64,000 nt of DNA from Pseudomonas arsenicoxydans (GTDB lineage: Bacteria; Pseudomonadota; Gammaproteobacteria; Pseudomonadales; Pseudomonadaceae). The DNA lies in contig NZ_LT629705.1 in assembly GCF_900103875.1 (NCBI RefSeq), forward strand, positions 1,676,001 through 1,740,000, given 5' to 3'. Below the pieces are notes generated by a model that searched no databases, was not told the origin of the DNA, and saw nothing but the letters and a program-made list of their open reading frames with translations. Of this stretch, positions 1 to 9,858 are shown in pieces (within the stretch, counting starts at the first letter, position 1; every line of letters begins with the position of its first letter). A program made the translations under genes and the position numbers.

Positions 1-2168
1 CGCAAGGCGCGTGGCTGTATGGCGTGGCGTTGATCTTGACGGCGATCTGGGCGGTGTGGGACGGCGGTTTTGAATACTGGCCGCTGGTCTCGCGCGTGCT
101 GACCTTTGCCGTGATCGGCCTGGTCGTGGCGCTGATCTATCCGACGCTGGTGCGTGCTTCGGGCGCGACGGCGGGCCGCGGCGCTTATGGTTTGGCCGGT
201 ATCCTCGGCCTCGGCGTTGTTGCCACGATGGCGTACATGTTCGTGCCGACTCACGTCGTCAAAGCCAGCACTGAGCCGGCTGTAACGCCGGTCACACCCG
301 GCTCCGAGCAGAAGGACTGGGCCCACTGGGGCAACACCACGGCCGGCAACCGTTTTGCCGCGCTGGATCAGATCAACAAAGGCAACATCGACAAGTTGCA
401 GGTGGCGTGGACCTTCCGCACCGGCGACATCCCGCAAAGTACCGGTGCTGGCGCCGAAGACCAGAACACGCCGCTGCAAATCGGCGACACGGTCTACACC
501 TGCACCGCCTACGGCAAAGTCTTCGCCCTGGACGCCGACACCGGCACTCAGCGCTGGAAATTCGATCCGCAAGGCACCGCGCCTAACTGGCAACGCTGCC
601 GGGGCCTGGGCTATTCCGAAACCCCTGCGTCGTCGGACACCCAGCCCACCGCCTGTACGAAACGTCTGTTTCTGCCGACCGGCGATGCGCGTCTGATCGC
701 GATCAATGCCGACACCGGCAAGCCCTGCGAAGAGTTCGGCAACAAAGGCACGGTCGATCTGACCACCGACATGGGCGAAGTAAAGCCCGGTTACTACCAG
801 CAGACCTCGACCCCATTGGTTGCAGGTGATGTGGTGATTGTCGGCGGTCGTGTTGCCGATAACTATTCCACCGGCGAACCGCCAGGCGTTGTCCGCGCAT
901 ACGACGTGCGCAGTGGTGAACTGGTGTGGGCGTGGGATCCGGGTAACCCGAACACAACCAAACGTCCGCCGGCCGGTGAGACCTACACCCGCGGCACGCC
1001 GAACGTCTGGTCGGCCATGTCCTATGACGCCAAACTCGGTCTCGTGTACCTGCCAACCGGCAACGCCACACCAGACTTTTTCGGCGGGCAGCGCACGGCA
1101 TTCGATGACAAGTGGAACTCGTCCATCGTTGCCGTCGATGTGAAGACCGGTCAGGTGCGTTGGCACTTCCAGACCACTCACCACGATTTGTGGGACTTTG
1201 ACCTGCCGGCGCAGCCACTGCTGTACGACGTGCCGGACGAAAAAGGCGGCATTCAGCCGGCCTTGGCGCAAGTCACCAAACAGGGCGAGATTTTCCTGCT
1301 CAACCGCGAAACCGGCGTGCCAATCGCCCGCGTCGAGGAACGTCCGGTGCCTCAGGGCAACGTACCCGGTGAACGCTACTCGCCGACCCAGCCGTTCTCG
1401 GTGGACATGCCGTCAATCGGCAACAAAACCCTGACCGAGTCCGACATGTGGGGCGCCACGCCGTTTGACCAGTTGATGTGTCGCATCCAGTTCAAAGGCA
1501 TGCGCCACGAAGGCGTCTACACCCCGCCGGGCCTTGATCGTGCGTTGCAATTCCCCGGCTCGCTGGGGGGCATGAACTGGGGCAGCGTTTCGGTGGACCC
1601 GAACACGAACTACATGTTCGTCAACGACATGCGCCTGGGCCTGGCCAACTACATGATCCCGCGCAACAAGATTGCCGCCGGGGCCAGTGGCATTGAAATG
1701 GGCGTAGTACCGCAAGAAGGCACGCCGTTCGGTGCCATGCGCGAGCGCTTCCTCTCGGCAGCCGGCATTCCGTGCCAGAAACCGCCGTTCGGCACGATGT
1801 CCGCCATCGACCTGAAGACCCACAAACTGATGTGGCAGGTCCCGGTCGGCACCGTGCAAGACACCGGTCCGCTGGGCATCCGCATGCACCTGCCGATCCC
1901 GATCGGCATGCCGACCCTCGGCGCTTCGCTGGCCACCCAGTCGGGCCTGTTGTTCTTCGCCGGTACTCAGGATTTCTACCTGCGTGCTTTCGATACCGGC
2001 AACGGTAATGAAATCTGGAAGTCGCGTTTGCCCGTCGGTAGCCAGTCGGGGCCGATGACCTACGTTTCGCCTAAAACCGGCAAGCAGTACATCCTGTTGA
2101 CGGTCGGTGGCGCACGTCAGTCGCCGGATCGCGGTGACTATGTGATTGCCTACGCTTTGCCCAAGTAA
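1..2168 (+). CDS. gcd: PQQ-dependent membrane glucose dehydrogenase, 5' end missing
   Basis: Quinoprotein glucose dehydrogenase oxidises glucose to gluconate on the periplasmic face of the inner membrane and passes electrons to ubiquinone. The frame is open to the first bases of the window, and a GTG at 24 is only an internal codon; about 715 of the usual roughly 800 residues are present, so part of the N-terminal membrane anchor lies upstream. Visible are the last transmembrane segments (WPLVSRVLTFAVIGLVVALI and a following Gly/Ala-rich helix), then the periplasmic beta-propeller opening with DWAHWGNTTAGNRFAALDQI. Propeller blades carry repeated tryptophan docking motifs such as ALDADTGTQRWKF and AVDVKTGQVRWHF. 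A strong terminator follows the stop. In PAO1 gcd is not next to rmcA, so this neighbourhood differs from P. aeruginosa. Identification is secure; the true start is outside the window. Confidence 0.95.
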   Translation, partial: QGAWLYGVALILTAIWAVWDGGFEYWPLVSRVLTFAVIGLVVALIYPTLVRASGATAGRGAYGLAGILGLGVVATMAYMFVPTHVVKASTEPAVTPVTPGSEQKDWAHWGNTTAGNRFAALDQINKGNIDKLQVAWTFRTGDIPQSTGAGAEDQNTPLQIGDTVYTCTAYGKVFALDADTGTQRWKFDPQGTAPNWQRCRGLGYSETPASSDTQPTACTKRLFLPTGDARLIAINADTGKPCEEFGNKGTVDLTTDMGEVKPGYYQQTSTPLVAGDVVIVGGRVADNYSTGEPPGVVRAYDVRSGELVWAWDPGNPNTTKRPPAGETYTRGTPNVWSAMSYDAKLGLVYLPTGNATPDFFGGQRTAFDDKWNSSIVAVDVKTGQVRWHFQTTHHDLWDFDLPAQPLLYDVPDEKGGIQPALAQVTKQGEIFLLNRETGVPIARVEERPVPQGNVPGERYSPTQPFSVDMPSIGNKTLTESDMWGATPFDQLMCRIQFKGMRHEGVYTPPGLDRALQFPGSLGGMNWGSVSVDPNTNYMFVNDMRLGLANYMIPRNKIAAGASGIEMGVVPQEGTPFGAMRERFLSAAGIPCQKPPFGTMSAIDLKTHKLMWQVPVGTVQDTGPLGIRMHLPIPIGMPTLGASLATQSGLLFFAGTQDFYLRAFDTGNGNEIWKSRLPVGSQSGPMTYVSPKTGKQYILLTVGGARQSPDRGDYVIAYALPK

Positions 2169-2187
2169 GGTCTGAATCGCAGGTACG

Positions 2188-2215
2188 AAAAAGCCGCGCC
2201 ATTGCGCGGCTTTTT
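2188..2215 (+). terminator. Intrinsic terminator after gcd
   Basis: A 7-bp GCCGCGC/GCGCGGC stem with a CATT loop is preceded by five A and followed by five T, starting about 20 nt after the gcd stop. A nearly identical element lies at 3949-3975. Confidence 0.9.
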
Positions 2216-2308
2216 CTATTGTGGAGTTCAACCCGGTTGGGGTGCGGATGCCAGGATGGACACCAACGGACAGTCATAGTCGAATGCGATATCGAGGGAT
2301 GCGAGGTG

Positions 2309-2965
2309 ATGAACATGACGCAGAAAATGCCTTTCGCTGTACGGGATCATGCGATGCAGATTGCCCATCACGAAATGGGGCACTACGTCGTCGCCCGCGC
2401 CTTGGGGTTTGAAACGGGTGGCGTAACCCTGACAGTCACCATGGACTTGAGGCATCAAGCGGGGGCCTCCATTACCCTGGCGCGGTCAATGTCGTCGATA
2501 GACGCCATCAAGGACTATCTCGAAGCCCGGATGATGGTGCTCTTCGCTGGCGCGATGGGGCAGTCATTGGCCTCGGAGCAGTCTTTCGGAAAACGCGCCG
2601 ATAAGCGCAAGGCGGCCGAGATCCTGAAAGGGGAGCAGGGGGCGGAACAGGATTACGCAAAAATAAGAGAGCTAGGACACTTGCTGCGCAACATCACTTA
2701 CCCCGATACGAATCCGGCGTCGTCTGACCGTACAGCGGCCGAGCTGAAAGAGATTACGGATCGCCTGTGGTTTCGGACTCAAACCATCGTCGAAGAACTG
2801 GCCGATACGATTACCGGATTGGCGGGGATGCTGGTAGACGGCATGGTCATTGTCGAGCAATGGGGCAGGGCGGCGGATACGTATGAGGGGGTGTTGACGA
2901 GGAATGTGCTGGAAGGGCTTCAGGCTGTGCGGGCAATCCCTGCGTCAGGTGTCAGAACTTATTAA
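2309..2965 (+). CDS. Small M41 (FtsH-protease-like) zinc metallopeptidase domain protein
   Basis: About 218 residues. Near the N terminus is IAHHEMGHYVVARALGF, an HExGH zinc-binding helix of the FtsH/M41 type (FtsH itself has HEAGH). An Ala/Met-rich region follows (DYLEARMMVLFAGAMGQSL), which resembles the FtsH segment after the zinc motif where the family's subunits lose autonomy. There is no AAA+ ATPase domain and no clear membrane span, so this is a stand-alone peptidase-like domain; substrates are unknown. The frame is open from 2219, but ATG 2309 or ATG 2315 fits better: GAGG at 2303-2306 suits 2315 and an upstream AGGGA suits 2309. The gene converges with the DUF4258/XRE pair at 3007-3773. 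It could be a degenerate or moonlighting M41 relative rather than an active protease. Confidence 0.7.
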   Translation: MNMTQKMPFAVRDHAMQIAHHEMGHYVVARALGFETGGVTLTVTMDLRHQAGASITLARSMSSIDAIKDYLEARMMVLFAGAMGQSLASEQSFGKRADKRKAAEILKGEQGAEQDYAKIRELGHLLRNITYPDTNPASSDRTAAELKEITDRLWFRTQTIVEELADTITGLAGMLVDGMVIVEQWGRAADTYEGVLTRNVLEGLQAVRAIPASGVRTY

Positions 2966-3006
2966 CCCCGGCATTTCTGCCGGGGCTGTCAGCAACGTAG
3001 TCAGGC

Positions 3007-3447
3007 TCATGCGCATACTTTCGCCTGATTGTGCCATTCGCCTTCGAACTCCAGATTCAGTTTATAAAGGTCGTGGTCCAGTTTGTTGATGGTATTGATA
3101 GCCGCCATCAGATCCGCTTCGCCAGTCTTGGCTTCAAGATAAAGGCCACGCAAATACCGGTCGTTTACCATCGGGATTTTGTCGGTTTTTTCCCAGATCG
3201 CTACGGCTTGACTCGTCAAACCGACGATCTCGGCGAGACTTTCCTGAGACAGCCCAAGCTCTTTTCTTAAAAATCTAAACTCAGCCCCCGTCAGCACTGA
3301 AGGCTTCTCAGCGATGGCCTTGCCGATTACGTCATGCAGGCCCTTCACATCCGTGATGGCGACAGACTCGCCATATGCGGTCTGTTTCACCACGAAGCCA
3401 TTGCTAAGCCATACGTTCGGTAGGCCGCTTTCTACGTAGTGGTACAT
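3007..3447 (-). CDS. XRE-type regulator, putative antitoxin (MqsA-like C-terminal half)
   Basis: About 146 residues. The C-terminal half contains a helix-turn-helix (TGAEFRFLRKELGLSQESLA, then EIVGLTSQAVAIWEK) of the Xre/MqsA antitoxin type. The N-terminal half (YHYVESGLPNVWLSNGF) resembles small beta-rich N-terminal domains of MqsA-like regulators but lacks the CxxC pairs of a zinc ribbon. The frame extends to a GTG at 3456 that overlaps the upstream stop, but AGGGG at 3456-3460 lies 8 nt before ATG 3447, which is therefore the preferred start. It begins about 5 nt after the stop of the DUF4258 gene, so the two are probably translationally coupled. In such pairs the HTH protein usually neutralises its partner and represses the shared promoter. 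That role is inferred from organisation. Confidence 0.75.
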   Translation of the reverse strand: MYHYVESGLPNVWLSNGFVVKQTAYGESVAITDVKGLHDVIGKAIAEKPSVLTGAEFRFLRKELGLSQESLAEIVGLTSQAVAIWEKTDKIPMVNDRYLRGLYLEAKTGEADLMAAINTINKLDHDLYKLNLEFEGEWHNQAKVCA

Positions 3448-3452
3448 AAAAT

Positions 3453-3773
3453 TCACCCCTGCTTTTGTATCGTGGTCACTATGACGAGAAATGTCCCGTC
3501 GTCATCAACGTCGATAGCGCCGATGACCTGGAGAGGCGACCCAGCTCTAAACCAGGAAATAGTAAATCTCCAATCACCCCCAGGCTGCCGAAACGGCCCT
3601 TCGGTGATCTGCCCTTTTCCTAGGCAGTCCATCACATCCGGCATGGTCACACTTCGCTCAATCATTCGAGCTTTGGCATGCGGAGAGTAAAAGATGCGAT
3701 CAGATACCTCCGAAAGCTCACGTATTATTTCGAGAGCTTTCTTTTTGGGTAGTGGAAAAGGAAGGAGGCTCAT
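3453..3773 (-). CDS. DUF4258-family protein, putative toxin
   Basis: 106 residues. The motif FYSPHAKARMIERSVTMPDV followed by a glycine-rich turn (GPFRQPGGDWRF) and a C-terminal beta strand (GTFLVIVTTI) matches DUF4258 proteins, which resemble small RelE/MqsR-like or BrnT-like folds and are often paired with HTH antitoxins. The gene precedes the HTH gene, the toxin-first order seen in mqsRA and higBA. No strong Shine-Dalgarno is visible before ATG 3773; translation may be inefficient. A likely promoter and palindrome lie upstream (3781-3831). Function as an mRNA interferase is conjecture. It could instead be a non-toxic regulator partner. Confidence 0.65.
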   Translation of the reverse strand: MSLLPFPLPKKKALEIIRELSEVSDRIFYSPHAKARMIERSVTMPDVMDCLGKGQITEGPFRQPGGDWRFTISWFRAGSPLQVIGAIDVDDDGTFLVIVTTIQKQG

Positions 3774-3780
3774 TGGTTTT

Positions 3781-3831
3781 CTATAGTATTTATAGGTTGG
3801 GCTATCCTAAAGTTCAAGACTGGATTGTCAA
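3781..3831 (-). promoter_or_regulatory. Promoter and palindromic operator of the DUF4258/XRE pair
   Basis: On the minus strand TTGACA (3831-3826) and TAGGAT (3809-3804) are separated by 16 nt. Between the -10 and the start codon is a perfect palindrome CTATA-N5-TATAG (3781-3795), a plausible autoregulatory operator for the HTH protein. Visible in sequence; binding is inferred. Confidence 0.5.
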
Positions 3832-3948
3832 ATTCGATTGTGTGTCTGCGATTAACGTTGTTTCGTTAGTAACCCATGTGGACACTTTGTGGATGTTTTA
3901 AGCCTCTTTTGAAAAAAACACGCTTGCAGAAACCTGAACATCAGAAAC

Positions 3949-3975
3949 GAAAAAGCCGCGCATTTGCGCGGCTTT
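3949..3975 (-). terminator. Intrinsic terminator after tRNA-Ile2
   Basis: A 10-bp stem AAAGCCGCGC/GCGCGGCTTT with a 4-nt loop; read on the minus strand it ends in a five-T tract, immediately downstream of the tRNA. It is nearly identical to the gcd terminator at 2188-2215. Confidence 0.8.
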
Positions 3976-3981
3976 CGTGTT

Positions 3982-4058
3982 TGGTGGGCCCACACGGACT
4001 TGAACCGTGGACCAAAGGATTATGAGTCCTCTGCTCTAACCAACTGAGCTATAGGCCC
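3982..4058 (-). tRNA. tRNA-Ile2 (anticodon CAU, lysidine type)
   Basis: 77 nt including an encoded CCA end. A full cloverleaf can be drawn: acceptor GGGCCTA/TGGGCCC, D arm GCTC/GAGC, anticodon stem GAGGA/TCCTT with loop CTCATAA, T arm CACGG/CCGTG with TTCAAGT. The CAU anticodon could mean Met, but C4:G69 and C5:G68 in the acceptor stem match the TilS recognition features of tRNA-Ile2 and differ from elongator tRNA-Met. The C34 would be converted to lysidine to read AUA. The 3' end faces the accessory block at 2219-3946. Confidence 0.9.
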
Positions 4059-4073
4059 TCAGTAGGCCGCGGA

Positions 4074-7000
4074 TTATAGCGATGGTTTCTCGGCTGTGCT
4101 ATCCGAAAAATCCGATACGGCTATACGAAGAAACGTCGCGGCGAATTCATCCGGGGGCAGAGGCAGGCTGACGATGTAGCCCTGGATCTGTTCACAGCCT
4201 TCTTCGGCAAGGAATTGCTGTTGCGCCAGGGTTTCGACGCCCTCCGCGATGACCGTGAATTGCATGCTGCGGCCCAAGGCAATAATCGCCCGAACAATCG
4301 CCGCATCGTGCGGATCGTCAGGCAGGCCGCGGACGAAGGACTGGTCGATCTTGAGAATGTCCAACGGCAGGCGCTTGAGGTAGCTCAGGGACGAGTAGCC
4401 CGTACCGAAGTCATCGATCGCCAATTGCACGCCCAGGTGTTTGAGTTGGTGCAGCACCGCCAGGGCTTCTTCGGCCTGGCTCATGATGAAGTTTTCGGTA
4501 ATTTCCAGTTGCAGAAAACCAGGCGCCAGGCCGTGGTCATTGAGCAGTTGTTCGATTCGTCCAAGCAGGTTCGGCTGACGTAATTGAGCGCCGGCAAGGT
4601 TTACCGACAGTGGGCCGACGCTTTCATACACCTGGTTCCATTCGTACATCTGCCGGCAGGCGGTTTCCAGTACCCAGTCGCCGATTTGCAGAATCATGCC
4701 GTTTTCTTCCGCCAACGGAATGAAGTGTTCCGGTGGCACCGCACCGAAGGTCGGGTGGTGCCAGCGTATGAGCGCTTCGGCACCGACCAGTCGATGGTCA
4801 TCGAGGCTGATTTTCGGTTGGTAGTAGAGAACCAGCTCATTGCGTTCCATGGCTCGCCGTAATTCATGTTCCAGCGCCACGCGTTCGCTGGCCTGGGCCG
4901 TGAGGTCGCGGGTGTAGCTTTCGACCCGGTTACGCCCCTTGGCCTTGGAGCGATACATGGCAGCATCGGCGTTCTTGACCAGTGTGGCGACATCACAGCC
5001 GTCCCTGGGGTACAGGCTGGTGCCGATGCTGGCGCTGATGAAGAACTCGTGTTCGCCGGCCTGGAAAGGGGCGGCGAAGCAATTAAGCAGCTTGGTCGCA
5101 ATATTGTCTGCGTCGCTGGACTGCTGCAGGCCAGGCAGCAGGATGATGAATTCGTCACCGCCCAGGCGCGCAACGGTATCGATATCGCGCAGCTGCTCCT
5201 TGAGGCGCACGGCGATGCCTTTGAGCAGCAGGTCGCCGACCGGATGGCCAAGGCTGTCGTTGATGTGTTTGAAACGGTCCAGGTCGAGAAACAGCACTGC
5301 GCCCTGACCGCCATTTTCCTGTTGGGTGTTGAGTGCAGTCAGCAGCCGGCTCTCGAACAGCGTGCGGTTGGGCAGGCCGGTCAGCGGATCGTGGTGCGCC
5401 TGGTAGTCGAGTTTGGCTTGAGCGTGCTTGAGGCTGGAAATGTCGGCAAATACCGCCACGAAATGGGTGATGAACTTTTCGCGGTTGCGCACGGCGCTGA
5501 TGGTCAGCCAGCTTGGGTAGAGCTCGCCATTTTTGCGGCGGTTGGAAATCTCGCCTTGCCAATGACCTTCGGCGGTCAACTGATGCCACATTGCTGCGTA
5601 GAACGCGCTGTCGTGCAGGCCGGAGGCAAGCAAGCGGGGGGTGTGGCCCAGTGCTTCGCTCTCGCTGTAGCCGGTAATCTCGGTAAAGGCGCGGTTGACC
5701 GCACTGATGTGCTGCTGGGTGTCGGTGATCAACACGCCTTCGGCAGTGCTCTCGAACACCGTGGCGGCCTGTTGCAGTTTCTCCTGCATCATGTGCCGCT
5801 CGGTGATGTCCCGCGCAATGGTCAGCATGCAGTCTTCATCGCCGATGGGCAGCGGACGGCTGGACACTTCGCAGAGACGGATCTGCCCGTCGCTGCGGCG
5901 GATGTGGCAGGTGAAGTCGCGGACGAAACCATCGCGATGCAGCAAGTCGAGCATCTGTTTGCGTTCGTTCAGATTGACCCAAATCCCCAGTTCCAGGGCT
6001 GAGCGGTCCACAGACATTGCGCTGTTGAAGCCGGTGATGCGGCTGAAGCCTTCGTTGACCTCCAGCAGCAACCCGTCGCTCTGCCGGGACAGTAACAAGC
6101 CGTCCGGGGAGGCGTGGAAGGCTTTGGCGAATTTTTCTTCGGAGGTTTGCAGTTGTTGCTGGGTTTCCTTGAGCTGGCTGATATCGCGCACCACGACGAC
6201 CAGGGCAGGCGTCGTATCGAGGTCGAAAGGCTCGGCGGAAATCAGGCCGGTAAACACCTGGCCGTTGTTGCGGCGAAAGGGCATTTCCAGGTTGCGGATG
6301 CTGCCAGCCTGCAGGCGCTGCAACAAACCCGGGCCTACACCGGGTATGCCCCAGATATTCAGGTCAGTAGCGGTCTGGCCGATGACGTCTTCGGCCTTTA
6401 GGCCAATCTGCTCCTCGAACGCTTTGTTGACCTCCAGCAGGCAGCCGTCGGACAGCCGCGCAATCACCAGAATGTCCGGGCATTGCTGGAACACAGAGGC
6501 GAATTTCTGCTCGGAAAGGCGTAATGCCTCTTCAGTGCGCTTGGCATCGCTGATGTCGATCATCAACCCGCGCAGCACCGGTTCATGACCATGCTCGATC
6601 AGGCTGACGATATCGCGCACCCAAAGGCATCGGCCATCGGCCGTGATGACCCGGTAATCGAGGCTGTAATCGCGCCCGGCCAACACTTCGTGATCGCAGA
6701 ATGTCTGGGCTCGGGTCAGGTCTGCCGGGTGAATGATGTTGCGCCAGAAGCCTGGAATCAACCAATGGGACAGGGGATACCCAAGCAGGGCTTCGGCGTG
6801 GGGCGACACGTAGCTGTAGGTGTAATCGCTCATCCGTGCTTCCCAGGCGATCGCCGAAAGGCTCTCTACCAGTCCACGGTAATGATATTCACTACTGCGC
6901 AGTTCTTGCTCCAGATCGACTCGACGAGCAATTTCCGAACTCAACCGGCGGTTAATACGTATGACAACCGCCAGCATGATTATCAAAAACAGCAGCCCAG

Positions 7001-7820
7001 GCAGGCCATAAACCAGTAAGTCCGACCAGAAGGTTCGATGATCCAGGACATTGCCGACCCAATGCTCCTGAATGGCATTGACTTCACTTGGGGTCATATC
7101 CGCCAGGACTTTATCGAGGATGCCAACCAGTAGCTTGTTGTCAGGGGGCACGGCCATTGCCAGCTGATAGCGATAGGGCGTTTCGCCGCTGACGTACAGG
7201 CCCTCGAGCTTGAGCTGACGCAGACTCCAGACGCTGGAGGCGAGATCTCCCACAACAGCGTCCACTTCATCGGTAGCCAGCGCCTGCAAGGCCGAGCTGA
7301 CATTGGGCATCGCCACCAGATTCAGGTCGGGGTGGTGCGTGCGCAACAGCTCATGGGGCGCATAGTTTTCTACCACGGCGATCTTCAACCCGTACAAGTC
7401 TTCAAGTTTGCGCGGTTGCGGGCCTCCGACATGGGCGAGGATGACGATCGGAAAGTCCAGGTAGGGACGGGTAAACGACAGGTACGACTGGCGCTCCGGA
7501 GTCGACATGATGCCCGGAAGGATGTCGAGTTTGCCTTGTTTGGCCTGCTGCAAGACTTCGGTCCAGCTGATCGGCTCGATGGGTGTCAGCTTGATGGCCA
7601 ACCGTTGACGGATAACGTTGATGTAGTCCGCTGCCAGGCCCTGGTAGCGACCTTGATCGTCGCGAAACTCAAACGGCGGCCAGGATGCATCGACACCCAG
7701 GCGCAAGTCCGGGTGAACCTTCAGCCAGCCACGTTCTTCGTCGGTGAGAGTCAGCGCGCCAGCCGTTGCGGTCCAGGTCATCAGCGACAGCAAAAAAAGC
7801 ACGGACGGCAATATGGGCAT
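4074..7820 (-). CDS. rmcA: RmcA-type membrane sensor with periplasmic binding, PAS, GGDEF and EAL domains
   Basis: 1248 residues, close to PA0575/RmcA. Order: signal peptide (1-22), SBP_bac_3 amino-acid-binding-like periplasmic domain (about 25-265), one transmembrane helix (about 270-290), four PAS regions (about 310-805), GGDEF (about 815-975) and EAL (about 990-1235). The GGDEF site reads LGGDEFIIL. The EAL domain keeps GAEALIRW, IDDFGTGYSSL, KIDQSFV and EGVET, so phosphodiesterase activity is expected. RmcA of P. aeruginosa lowers cyclic-di-GMP in response to redox state and links to biofilm structure; the periplasmic domain suggests an additional small-molecule input. It lies convergent to nothing and is followed by tRNA-Ile2, with rpoD upstream on the same strand. 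Confidence 0.9.
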   Translation of the reverse strand: MPILPSVLFLLSLMTWTATAGALTLTDEERGWLKVHPDLRLGVDASWPPFEFRDDQGRYQGLAADYINVIRQRLAIKLTPIEPISWTEVLQQAKQGKLDILPGIMSTPERQSYLSFTRPYLDFPIVILAHVGGPQPRKLEDLYGLKIAVVENYAPHELLRTHHPDLNLVAMPNVSSALQALATDEVDAVVGDLASSVWSLRQLKLEGLYVSGETPYRYQLAMAVPPDNKLLVGILDKVLADMTPSEVNAIQEHWVGNVLDHRTFWSDLLVYGLPGLLFLIIMLAVVIRINRRLSSEIARRVDLEQELRSSEYHYRGLVESLSAIAWEARMSDYTYSYVSPHAEALLGYPLSHWLIPGFWRNIIHPADLTRAQTFCDHEVLAGRDYSLDYRVITADGRCLWVRDIVSLIEHGHEPVLRGLMIDISDAKRTEEALRLSEQKFASVFQQCPDILVIARLSDGCLLEVNKAFEEQIGLKAEDVIGQTATDLNIWGIPGVGPGLLQRLQAGSIRNLEMPFRRNNGQVFTGLISAEPFDLDTTPALVVVVRDISQLKETQQQLQTSEEKFAKAFHASPDGLLLSRQSDGLLLEVNEGFSRITGFNSAMSVDRSALELGIWVNLNERKQMLDLLHRDGFVRDFTCHIRRSDGQIRLCEVSSRPLPIGDEDCMLTIARDITERHMMQEKLQQAATVFESTAEGVLITDTQQHISAVNRAFTEITGYSESEALGHTPRLLASGLHDSAFYAAMWHQLTAEGHWQGEISNRRKNGELYPSWLTISAVRNREKFITHFVAVFADISSLKHAQAKLDYQAHHDPLTGLPNRTLFESRLLTALNTQQENGGQGAVLFLDLDRFKHINDSLGHPVGDLLLKGIAVRLKEQLRDIDTVARLGGDEFIILLPGLQQSSDADNIATKLLNCFAAPFQAGEHEFFISASIGTSLYPRDGCDVATLVKNADAAMYRSKAKGRNRVESYTRDLTAQASERVALEHELRRAMERNELVLYYQPKISLDDHRLVGAEALIRWHHPTFGAVPPEHFIPLAEENGMILQIGDWVLETACRQMYEWNQVYESVGPLSVNLAGAQLRQPNLLGRIEQLLNDHGLAPGFLQLEITENFIMSQAEEALAVLHQLKHLGVQLAIDDFGTGYSSLSYLKRLPLDILKIDQSFVRGLPDDPHDAAIVRAIIALGRSMQFTVIAEGVETLAQQQFLAEEGCEQIQGYIVSLPLPPDEFAATFLRIAVSDFSDSTAEKPSL

Positions 7821-7911
7821 AACCGGTCTCGTTATGGCTCGGGGGAATGTTTCGAGTGTAGACCGGCAATACGGCGGGGGAGAGTTGCGGGGGATTTAAT
7901 CTGCATAAAGC

Positions 7912-7940
7912 AAAACCCCCGGCCTGGGCCGGGGGGTTTG
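7912..7940 (-). terminator. Intrinsic terminator after rpoD
   Basis: A G/C stem CCCCCGGCC/GGCCGGGGG sits directly after the rpoD stop and, read on the minus strand, is followed by a short T tract (from AAAA at 7912-7915). Confidence 0.8.
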
Positions 7941-7943
7941 TGA

Positions 7944-9791
<1,848 letters not shown>

Positions 9792-9858
9792 AACACCCTA
9801 TCCACTGAAGGTCTTGGCGGGCAAAAAACAAGCCGAGGATTATACCTGAGCTATGACC

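Noticed and set aside
3982..4058. Elongator tRNA-Met for the CAU tRNA
   Set aside because: C4:G69 and C5:G68 in the acceptor stem fit tRNA-Ile2 (TilS substrate) rather than tRNA-Met.
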